Assembly (NCBI RefSeq): GCF_001870735.1 | Contig: NZ_MORL01000006.1 | Coordinates: 1 to 64,000, forward strand | Origin: Arsenicibacter rosenii | GTDB lineage: Bacteria; Bacteroidota; Bacteroidia; Cytophagales; Spirosomataceae | Direction: 5' to 3' | Length of the DNA: 64,000 bases | Part shown: piece after piece, positions 1-6,615 of the stretch | How positions within the stretch are numbered: the stretch's first letter is position 1 | How the letters are laid out: each line of letters opens with the position of its first letter | The notes under the pieces: model-generated | What the model saw: only the letters and a program-made list of their open reading frames with translations | What the model was told of the DNA's origin: nothing | The model's database searches: none | Program-made: the position numbers and the translations under genes

Positions 1-178
1 AAAAAATGTTAAAGGGCGGGGTCAGACTACAAAAACCTGCGTCAAAATTGATTGTTTTTGGTGTGATGTTGCTATTTATCAAATAGTTAATCCTCCAAAA
101 CAGTGCAACTTTTTTTAAAATGCCTGTTTTATTGACTCAATTTCCATTTTTAGGCTGTTAGTTGGTAGTTAATGCAGT

Positions 179-208
179 AAATCCCGGCACAAAGCAGTGC
201 CGGGATTT
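179..208 (-). terminator. Hairpin terminator after integrase
   Basis: A perfect 12-bp stem (179-190 with 197-208) with a 6-nt loop lies just beyond the integrase stop codon. The stem ends in A/T pairs, giving only a short U-run on the minus strand, so termination is likely but not certain. Confidence 0.6.
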
Positions 209-215
209 CTTCGTT

Positions 216-1376
216 TTACCAATCTATCTTGCTCATTTCCTTAGCAATACGACGTTCATCGGCTCTGGCGTAGTGCTTCACGTGTCGGGTGGTCTTGTGC
301 CCCAGCATCGTGGAAACCGTATCCGTCGAAACGTTCAGTTCATTGAGCATAATGTCTGTGAACGTTTTTCGGGCCACTGAAACGGTCATGCGCTTGACCT
401 GAATGTCAGCCATGAATTTGATTTGCTTTAACGCCGCATTGAATTCGACGTTGTTGATTTTGGGCAGGTTCTTGACGCTGCCATATTTTTCAATCAGCAG
501 CAGCGCCTTGGTATGAAGCGGCACGGTCTGTACCATTTCCTTTCCGTTGAAGAAGGTACTTTTCTCGTATCTCCCGCGGGGCTTGAACAGCCATAGACGG
601 CCATCGATTCCGGTACCGATCTCACTTGATTTTACCGTCTGGGCATCCTTGAAGTGCAGGCCGGTATAAACCGAAAACAGGAACAGATCGACAACCATCT
701 GAATATTTTCGGTCCATGTCGTTGATTCCAGCGTAAAGATTTCCTGTCTGGTTAAGTGGGACGTATCAATCTTTTCTTTACGCTTTAATTTGAAACTCGC
801 CAGCGGATCACGCAGCAAAATTTCCTTACGTGTGGCCATCTCGGTGATGTTCTTCAAAACCTGAACATGCCGGACAATGTACTGATGATCGTACTGCTGC
901 CCCTTCATCCAGGATACAAAGTCATCTGCCATGCCGAGCGTGATGCGGTCGGCCATGATCTTATCCAGGCTTTTCTCTTCCAGAAAACGCCGGATATTGG
1001 CAATTCTGCGGGCATAGGTGCCAAGCGTTTCTTCATTGCCATACATCTCTTCGCAGCGCTCCTCAAACATCCGGATGATCTCCAGAGCCGTGTAGTTAAC
1101 CTTTTGCTTTTGGGTGTAAAGGTTTGCCAGGTGCTGTGCCGAGAATTCCGGATTGGCAATGTGCAGTTGCATAAGCTCAGAGGAGATTATGCCCAGACGG
1201 GTATTGTCATCACAGACCCGCTGTGAGCGGCCCTTGATCCGTTGCCTTTCGGAATCCCACTCGTCCCTGTTTTCGAGCTTGATAAAGGTGGAGAAATCAT
1301 TGGCGTGAACGCCATCTACTTTGATGCGGCAGTAAATAACCGTGGATTTGGGGCGGAGCCTGAACAGGACGCGCAT
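216..1376 (-). CDS. Tyrosine recombinase / site-specific integrase
   Basis: Tyrosine-type recombinase of 386 aa that would cut and rejoin DNA at att sites. I start it at the ATG at 1376, because the frame upstream to 1565 encodes a hydrophobic stretch unlike the family and the typical arm-binding domain begins here. Order: arm-type N-domain (about 1-90), SAM-like core-binding domain (about 95-190), catalytic domain (about 205-386). Visible active-site residues are R336, H360 in the LGHKTT motif and nucleophile Y369. The first Arg is replaced by His (H241 in YTGLHFKD) and the His of HxxR by Ser (S333). Loss of Arg I is known in Bacteroidota enzymes such as IntDOT, so activity is still plausible. 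The gene reads away from tRNA-Asp 300 nt upstream, the usual position for an element integrated in a tRNA 3' end. No second att copy is visible in the 215 nt to its left. Confidence 0.9.
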   Translation of the reverse strand: MRVLFRLRPKSTVIYCRIKVDGVHANDFSTFIKLENRDEWDSERQRIKGRSQRVCDDNTRLGIISSELMQLHIANPEFSAQHLANLYTQKQKVNYTALEIIRMFEERCEEMYGNEETLGTYARRIANIRRFLEEKSLDKIMADRITLGMADDFVSWMKGQQYDHQYIVRHVQVLKNITEMATRKEILLRDPLASFKLKRKEKIDTSHLTRQEIFTLESTTWTENIQMVVDLFLFSVYTGLHFKDAQTVKSSEIGTGIDGRLWLFKPRGRYEKSTFFNGKEMVQTVPLHTKALLLIEKYGSVKNLPKINNVEFNAALKQIKFMADIQVKRMTVSVARKTFTDIMLNELNVSTDTVSTMLGHKTTRHVKHYARADERRIAKEMSKIDW

Positions 1377-1602
1377 TTTTTTCGGTAGAACATTGGTGTT
1401 TGTATTTAACGATGGAAAAAGTGTGTTTTGCCAACCGTGAATAAATACAAACATTGATACATGGACTAATAGAAGTGTGTACAAAAAAATGTACCCCCCT
1501 TGAAAAAGTGGATACTTGTACAGTGCTGAAATGCTGTACCCCAGCAGTTGGCAGCTGTACCCCAAATTGTACCTCGTTATAAACGCGTGAAGGAGAGGGG
1601 GA

Positions 1603-1634
1603 AATAAAAAAAGCCTGCTGATCAGCAGGCTTTT
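1603..1634 (-). terminator. Bidirectional hairpin terminator downstream of tRNA-Asp
   Basis: A perfect 20-nt palindrome (1612-1631) is flanked by an A-run on the left and TTTT on the right. It can therefore end transcription from either side, and best fits the end of the tRNA-Asp transcript on the minus strand. Confidence 0.7.
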
Positions 1635-1677
1635 GGCTTTACTTTCAATCTCTATAAGAGCTTTTGACTCTTTCTAG

Positions 1678-1751
1678 CGGTCCGGACGGGACTCGAACCC
1701 GCGACCCCCTGCGTGACAGGCAGGTATTCTAACCGGCTGAACTACCGAACC
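1678..1751 (-). tRNA. tRNA-Asp (GTC)
   Basis: Cloverleaf read on the minus strand. The 7-bp acceptor stem is GGTTCGG/CCGGACC with one T-G pair. The D-arm follows, then the anticodon arm CCTGC-CTGTCAC-GCAGG with anticodon GTC, and the T-arm with TTCGAGT. The discriminator base is G and no CCA is encoded. The total length of 74 nt is normal. Its 3' end faces the integrase, so it may be an attachment site. Confidence 0.95.
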
Positions 1752-2079
1752 GTTTGTTTTTGGATTTCATTTTTTCGTTGCCGTTTCAGTGAAATCGTGG
1801 TGCAAAAGTATAGCGCAAACCGATACGACGCAAGTGCCGCTCCAAAAAAAGTTGAAAAAAAATGGCGGAAAAAAATAGAAAAATCTGCTTCTGCTTGATT
1901 TATAGGGGCTTTGGTGGCTAAATTTTTTCAAAAAAAATAACAACTTTTTGCTCCGCCTGTTATGCCTACAGCACCGGTATCGTAGCCGTACCCCGAAAAA
2001 AAGTGGGGATATTGTAAAAAAAAGGAATGATCCGGTCGCTTTTGTGTGTTTACCCTCAACATAGCCAACAAACCATACA
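1752..2079. other. AT-rich intergenic stretch, no gene seen
   Basis: 328 nt with long A-runs between tRNA-Asp and the PAS gene. Short frames here lack family similarity. It presumably holds promoters for both neighbours, but I could not place a convincing Bacteroidota promoter motif. Confidence 0.5.
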
Positions 2080-2622
2080 ATGAACAGCCATAACGCGTAT
2101 GAAGAAATGATTCAACGAAGCTATAACCGGGCCTGGCAGGAGGGAAGTCGCCCTTTCCCCGTCGCCAGCTTTGAGATTATGCTGTTGTCGCACGCCCGGA
2201 AACAGGCCGCCGAAAAAGAAAAGGCCCTCTTCCTGCGCCTGAACCATATTTTCAACTGGGACCTCAACCGCCGTCAGCAAAATCAGTATCTGCACCAGAT
2301 GGAAAACGGTGCCACGCTGATCCTGACCGATACCGCCCGCACCATTCTCTGGGCCAGCCACAGCATTCTGGCAATGACCGGTTACTCCGCCCGCGAGGTG
2401 CTCGGTAAAACACCCCGCCTTTTTCAGGGAACCGGCACCAGCCCACTCGTCACCGACCATATCCGGCAGAACCTGCGCAACGCCAGTCCGGTCAGTGTCG
2501 AACTGACCAATTACCGTAAAAACGGCGAGGCCTATCAGTGCATCATCAACATTGATCCGCTCCACAACCAGGAGGGCGATCTGACCCATTTCCTGGCTGT
2601 AGAGCGGGAAACTACTCATTAA
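2080..2622 (+). CDS. PAS domain protein (LOV-like, no photoactive Cys)
   Basis: A 180-aa soluble protein. Residues about 1-75 are helical and unassigned. Residues about 78-178 form one PAS domain with the family's core signature (TGYSAREVLGKTPRLFQG), followed by the FxB/G-strand region ending in HFLAVERE. The signature resembles LOV domains, but the flavin-binding Cys is replaced (GKTPRLFQ instead of the NCRFLQ type), so blue-light adduct chemistry is not expected. No kinase, GGDEF or HTH output domain follows, so it may act by protein-protein contact. It starts at the ATG at 2080. The convergent relic gene overlaps its last bases. The ligand is unknown. Confidence 0.75.
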   Translation: MNSHNAYEEMIQRSYNRAWQEGSRPFPVASFEIMLLSHARKQAAEKEKALFLRLNHIFNWDLNRRQQNQYLHQMENGATLILTDTARTILWASHSILAMTGYSAREVLGKTPRLFQGTGTSPLVTDHIRQNLRNASPVSVELTNYRKNGEAYQCIINIDPLHNQEGDLTHFLAVERETTH

Positions 2623-3055
2623 TCCGCCAACGGCCAGCCGACACCGCTTGCCGTGTCGCCGGCGTTGCGGCACCGGGCAGCAACGCCGGCCGCTTGACCT
2701 GAGCGGCCAGCTGCTCATCCCTGGTTTGATTGGCCTGTCGCTGTACTTTCGGCCAGGTCACTTCGGCGTGTAAGTCCTGAACCGCCTGCACAAGGGGCAC
2801 AACAAACCGCGTGTCGCCTACGGTGTAACAGGTGCCTCCTTCTTCCTGCTTTACCCCTTCAAACGCCGATCCGGCAGCTTTAGCCGCAGGCTCCACTCCC
2901 TGCGCCAGAAAACCGCTGTGTAACACCGGATCATAAACACCGGCTTTTACCGTTGTGACGCCAGTGAACCGGCGGCGGTGCCGGCCTGGCCGACCGTGCT
3001 CAGCCGCATGGATTGATAAACACCTGGTTGCCACATCCGGTCGGTCCTGGATCAA
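2612..3055 (-). pseudogene. Relic of a tail-fibre-type protein, S74 chaperone domain
   Basis: The frame encodes a stretch (about 2938 to 2756) matching the C-terminal intramolecular chaperone domain (peptidase S74) of Bacteroidota tail-fibre-like proteins. Signs are HSGFLAQGVEPAAKAAG and then DTRFVVPLVQAVQDL, followed by a short helical tail with NQTRDEQLAAQ. Everything upstream of that, which should include the long trimeric stalk and the catalytic Asp-Arg-Arg-Leu-Lys type motif, is missing. The N-terminal 30 residues are Arg/His-rich and look frame-shifted, and another frame (from about 3036) reads better there. Only a TTG start is available. I read it as a decayed 3' fragment of a once much longer gene. 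It could alternatively be the end of a gene broken by recombination. Confidence 0.6.
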
Positions 3056-3198
3056 ATCAGTACATCTGAATGCTATTTTGACTGTGAAAACTTATTTTGA
3101 TAAATAAGTATGTTAAAAAAGTAAAAAAACAGACCTGTAAAGTCAAATGAATACTGTTTTGTTTGTATTGTTAATTAATCATCGCCGTAACGAAACTT

Positions 3199-3603
3199 AT
3201 GTTAGAAAATATGCATGTACCTCAAGCTTTACTGATGGCATGGTCGGATAGCATGACCCGTTTTGAAGATTATTTTCAGCTGATCTGTGAATATTATGCC
3301 AGACAGGGCATGTGTTCACAAAGCGCTATCTACATGATTAAGGAAGATTATGAAAAGAAGCTGCAGGAAGTTGAAAATGAAGTAAATACAATCGAGCGGT
3401 TTACGCAGGATAATATGGCTTTTGTCAATAGAAAAGCCATTGAGTATATCCTGATCAGACATAAGGAAGCAATCGATGAAATGAGTGGCCGTTTAGCCGT
3501 ATGCCTGGAAATGCTGCGCAAAGGCGAAGGCGTTTGCCACTCGGTATGTCTCTATAAAGCAAGTCAACCTATAAGCGCCCGAAAAATCAACGTTATGACC
3601 TGA
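3199..3603 (+). CDS. Hypothetical protein, 134 aa, helical
   Basis: I do not recognise the family. The protein starts at the ATG at 3199 and is predicted to be mostly alpha-helical, with a charged central part (about 50-105: KEDYEKKLQEVENEVNT) that could form a coiled coil or four-helix bundle. It has four Cys residues scattered across the chain and no signal peptide or membrane segment. The DNA is richer in A/T than in the neighbouring protease gene. The region before it is AT-rich. The 31-nt gap to the next gene allows co-transcription with the astacin-like protease, but they share no obvious function. Confidence 0.55.
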   Translation: MLENMHVPQALLMAWSDSMTRFEDYFQLICEYYARQGMCSQSAIYMIKEDYEKKLQEVENEVNTIERFTQDNMAFVNRKAIEYILIRHKEAIDEMSGRLAVCLEMLRKGEGVCHSVCLYKASQPISARKINVMT

Positions 3604-3634
3604 ATCAGTTCACTAACCTTTAAATGTAGCGTTT

Positions 3635-4462
3635 ATGAAACGTGTATTGGTGTTGCTTAGCTGGATCGGCCTAATCGCCTGCCATTCTGAAAATCAAAAA
3701 TTGTCTGACCCGCAACCAGAGCAGATCCATACGGAACGTGCCTGTCCCGGGGTAGCCGGTGTGCCGGACTCGGGTTATGTCAAGGGGGTGTATATGCGCT
3801 ATATGACGGTGAACAGCGCCGCTGTCTTTCAGGGAGATATCATCCTGCATCCGGAAGACATTACCGCAGAGCCATCGATCGCACAGACAACCGGCAGAAC
3901 GCGTTTGACGGCAAAATGGCCGGACAAAATTGTGTATTATGCCATTGATCCGGCCTTACCCAACCCGACCCGGGTATATGCGGCCATGGCCCATATTGAA
4001 GCTAACACGCCGATCCGTTTTGTGGCCAGGACAACGCAACGTGGTTATGTACTGTTTCGGAACAGCAGCGGTTGCTCGGCAAATGTGGGGTACTCCGGCA
4101 GTCTGCAATATGTCAACCTGGGCAGAGGCTGTACGGTGGGCAATGCGATCCATGAGATCGGACACACAATCGGCCTGTGGCACGAGCATACCCGTTCCGA
4201 CCGCGACCAGTTTATCCGGGTAAATTACGATAATATTGTGCCGGGTTACAGCTACGATTTTAATACGTATATTGTCCAGGGATATGACGGTTTTGATTAT
4301 GGCAACCAGCTCGATCTTTCGTCGATAATGATGTACGGGCCTTATGACTTTTCGAAAAACGGACTTCCAACCATAACCCGGCGCGACGGGTCTCTGTATA
4401 CGATCCAGCGGAATGGCTTATCTCCGCTCGATATCGCTACCATCAAGGCAATGTATCCCTGA
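3635..4462 (+). CDS. Astacin-like zinc metalloprotease lipoprotein (M12A)
   Basis: Exported zinc endopeptidase of 275 aa. The N-terminus is a lipoprotein signal with lipobox LIAC (Cys16), so it is probably anchored in the outer membrane. A propeptide-like part runs to about 90. The catalytic domain (about 92-275) carries the astacin motif HEIGHTIGLWHEHTRSDR, with zinc ligands H173, H177 and H183. A Met-turn follows at 231-234 (IMMY), whose Tyr is the usual fifth ligand position. Length and order fit single-domain bacterial astacins. A strong terminator follows at 4488-4520. Substrate is unknown, and it may process surface or host proteins. Confidence 0.92.
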   Translation: MKRVLVLLSWIGLIACHSENQKLSDPQPEQIHTERACPGVAGVPDSGYVKGVYMRYMTVNSAAVFQGDIILHPEDITAEPSIAQTTGRTRLTAKWPDKIVYYAIDPALPNPTRVYAAMAHIEANTPIRFVARTTQRGYVLFRNSSGCSANVGYSGSLQYVNLGRGCTVGNAIHEIGHTIGLWHEHTRSDRDQFIRVNYDNIVPGYSYDFNTYIVQGYDGFDYGNQLDLSSIMMYGPYDFSKNGLPTITRRDGSLYTIQRNGLSPLDIATIKAMYP

Positions 4463-4487
4463 TATACCGTTTATGACTACTTTCCGG

Positions 4488-4520
4488 GCCGTACTGATTT
4501 TCGGATCAGTATGGCTTTTT
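4488..4520 (+). terminator. Intrinsic terminator after protease gene
   Basis: An 11-bp stem (4488-4498 with 4505-4515, one G-T pair) and a 6-nt loop are followed by five T residues, 25 nt after the stop codon. Confidence 0.75.
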
Positions 4521-4884
4521 GTAGTTATTTATAACTATATTTTGTCTTTTGCCTGTCCGGCGCTTTTGACCCTATGTAGGGTGTTTCTATGATATAGGCC
4601 GGGTGTCCTGCCAGTAATGTTTTGGCTTAATCAGTCTCTGTTTGGCCGGAAAATGATCAATTTTTCTGCTGTGTTAATTTTTTTTTGTCTTTTCCGGCGA
4701 TTAACTTATTTGTAAAAAAATAATAGCCGTTCAGGAAAGTGAATAGTACAAAAGTACTATTCACTCATGCCGTATGTCTTAGGGAGATACATTTTGCTGA
4801 ATGCATATGAACTACATGATATAATAAAACTAAGTTTTTGAAATAGTAAACTTATAGATACTAATTATAGATGTACATATAAAT
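4521..4884. other. AT-rich intergenic region upstream of response regulator
   Basis: About 360 nt without a credible gene. It contains a perfect 12-bp inverted repeat with a 4-nt spacer at 4738-4765 (arms AGTGAATAGTAC and its complement), which could be an operator or an RNA hairpin. It lacks a T-run, so it is not an obvious terminator. Confidence 0.5.
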
Positions 4885-4917
4885 ATTGTAATAAATTTAC
4901 CTGAATATATATATTTG
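4885..4917 (+). promoter_or_regulatory. Bacteroidota-type promoter
   Basis: The -7 element TATATTTG (4910-4917) matches TAnnTTTG exactly. An ATTG at 4885-4888 lies 21 nt upstream as the -33 element. It sits 24 nt before the response regulator start. Confidence 0.5.
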
Positions 4918-4940
4918 AGAAATGTTTATGGCAATTGTAT

Positions 4941-5708
4941 ATGATAAGAGATGGTATGCCAAGGGTGTTAGTTATCGACGATGACTATAAACTAAATGAT
5001 AATTTAAAAGAATTTCTGGAGTTAAATTATTTCAAGGTTCAGGTTGCGTCCAACGGAATTGATGCTATGCGGCTACTCGCACAACAGCCACCTGATATTA
5101 TTGTCTGTGATATGATTATGCCGGGGATGGATGGTAAAACGTTTCTACAGGCCGTACAGGCACACGATCAGTACCGGTGTATTCCGTTTATCTATATGAC
5201 TGGCATAAGAGATCCGGACGACAAATTGCATAGCCTGCAGCGCGGCGCAATTGATTACCTGATTAAGCCCTTTATGCTGGAAGAACTGCTGTATAAAATT
5301 AACAATATTATTCAGCTACTAAACAGACCTTTACTGGTCCGGGCAGATAGCCCTGCCGAAGAGTCGGTGGCTTTTGTATTTAAAACGCAGTTTGAAGAAA
5401 CCCTGAAGCATAATTACCGCAATCCAGGCTTATCGCTGGAAGATATGGCCGATAAAGTAAATATGAGTGCTTCGGCTTTGCAGCGGAAAATTACCCGATA
5501 TTATCAATCCAACTTTAGTTCGGTAGTCAGAGCGTATCGCCTCAAAAAAGCGGAAGAACTGCTCCGGTCGAGTGATCACTTAATTGATGATATAGCGCGT
5601 ATGTGTGGTTTCAGCAGTGCCTCGTATTTTTCGCGAATTTTTAAAGAGAGCAGCCATTTGTCGCCAATTCAGTACCGGTTCCGGCAATTAGACAAAAAAA
5701 ACGCATAG
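4941..5708 (+). CDS. Response regulator with AraC-type DNA-binding domain
   Basis: Phosphorylation-controlled transcription factor of 255 aa. Residues 8-120 are a receiver domain with acidic pocket DDD (13-15), phospho-acceptor D57 in CDMIMPG, the Thr in FIYMTG and Lys in LIKPF. Residues about 150-250 form two helix-turn-helix motifs of the AraC family, ending in the family signature IARMCGFSSASYFSRIFK. I choose ATG 4941. The frame also has a TTG at 4935, and ATG 4956 would give the more classical start MPRVLVIDDD. No kinase is adjacent, so it is an orphan regulator unless driven by a hybrid kinase elsewhere. Its target could be the divergent exported genes nearby, but nothing shows this. Confidence 0.92.
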   Translation: MIRDGMPRVLVIDDDYKLNDNLKEFLELNYFKVQVASNGIDAMRLLAQQPPDIIVCDMIMPGMDGKTFLQAVQAHDQYRCIPFIYMTGIRDPDDKLHSLQRGAIDYLIKPFMLEELLYKINNIIQLLNRPLLVRADSPAEESVAFVFKTQFEETLKHNYRNPGLSLEDMADKVNMSASALQRKITRYYQSNFSSVVRAYRLKKAEELLRSSDHLIDDIARMCGFSSASYFSRIFKESSHLSPIQYRFRQLDKKNA

Positions 5709-5748
5709 GAAGCGACGGAGACAAAGCCCGGCGCCATAAACCATTTAC

Positions 5749-6498
5749 TTACCGGAGGCGATACTGTGCCCCGAACCGCAGGTACTTGCTGTAGGCCTCA
5801 TTAATGCCGCCTATCCAGCCTTCCTTGTAGTTGACAAGTCCATGCGAGTAACCGGCAAAGAGCCCGATCTTGCGGTAATGAAGGGTAGCCTGCAGGCGCG
5901 GCCGTATATCCAGGCTGATGTATTTACGGTCTGTCGATGTAGTATAAACCGTACCGTTACTGAGTTCGGCCCGGCCGTTTTCCCGTGCGCTCAGCAAATA
6001 GCCCGCATCAAATCCGGCCTGAAAATCAATGGCTACGCCAAATTCTGTCGGAAAACGAAAGCCAATGTAGGGATTCAGGGTAACAAAGCGGTTGGATAGA
6101 TACGTGTGGCCGATGACCGGCAGATTCGGATTAGCACCCGTATGAATCACTGTGCTTCCCCCTGTAACTGGCGTAGACACATACACATCCAGCAAATCAA
6201 TTTTACTGAGCAGATTTTCAAATCCGATCCCGATGCCGGCAAACAGCTTTCGCTTGTTAATCCGCTGAATCTGAAACGAACCCCCCTGACTGATGCCCGA
6301 TTTTGACCCGAAGGCGTTGTTGGTATAGCCTTCGTAAGAACTCCCCCGGTTATACACATTCAGGAAAGAGGTACTCTCCGCAGAATGGCCCCGGAACGAA
6401 AATAAGCCGGATTCAAGAGTGAGCATCATCTCGGTTTTCTGACCGAATGACAGAGCAGGAATAAACAAAAAGAGCAGTGTGTAAAAACGTGCTTTCAT
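5749..6498 (-). CDS. Outer-membrane beta-barrel protein
   Basis: Exported 249-aa protein. The start at ATG 6498 gives a clean signal peptide (MKARFYTLLFLFIPALSFGQ, cleavage after position 18-20). The mature part alternates hydrophobic and polar residues, with many Gly and aromatic residues at strand ends and a C-terminal strand ending in RFGAQYRLR. This is typical of porin-family or OmpW-like Bacteroidota barrels of about 10-12 strands. No ligand can be inferred. It is transcribed divergently from the T9SS protein at 6616, with a 117-nt shared control region. Stop codons of this gene and the response regulator face each other 40 nt apart with no clear terminator. Confidence 0.75.
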   Translation of the reverse strand: MKARFYTLLFLFIPALSFGQKTEMMLTLESGLFSFRGHSAESTSFLNVYNRGSSYEGYTNNAFGSKSGISQGGSFQIQRINKRKLFAGIGIGFENLLSKIDLLDVYVSTPVTGGSTVIHTGANPNLPVIGHTYLSNRFVTLNPYIGFRFPTEFGVAIDFQAGFDAGYLLSARENGRAELSNGTVYTTSTDRKYISLDIRPRLQATLHYRKIGLFAGYSHGLVNYKEGWIGGINEAYSKYLRFGAQYRLR

Positions 6499-6524
6499 GT
6501 GGGATATGCATTTAAGGTGGATCC

Positions 6525-6538
6525 TGAACAAGTGTTCA
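6525..6538. promoter_or_regulatory. Short dyad between divergent genes
   Basis: TGAACA-AG-TGTTCA, a perfect palindrome in the 117-nt gap between the barrel gene and the T9SS gene. Its size suits a dimeric repressor site. The assignment is speculative. Confidence 0.25.
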
Positions 6539-6615
6539 TTGCTGTAACGCAACCCTTTACAAAAAAGTATTGTCTAAACAGGAAATTCTTGCTGACAATA
6601 AAACACCTGATCGTT

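Noticed and set aside
1377-1565. N-terminal extension of the integrase
   Set aside because: The frame is open but encodes a hydrophobic leader with no family similarity. ATG 1376 gives the known domain order.
1713-1898. 61-codon frame across tRNA-Asp
   Set aside because: It overlaps the tRNA on the other strand and then reads an A-rich stretch.
2056-2718. Long frame on the minus strand opposite the PAS gene
   Set aside because: It is antisense to a well-supported domain gene and has no similarity that I can see.
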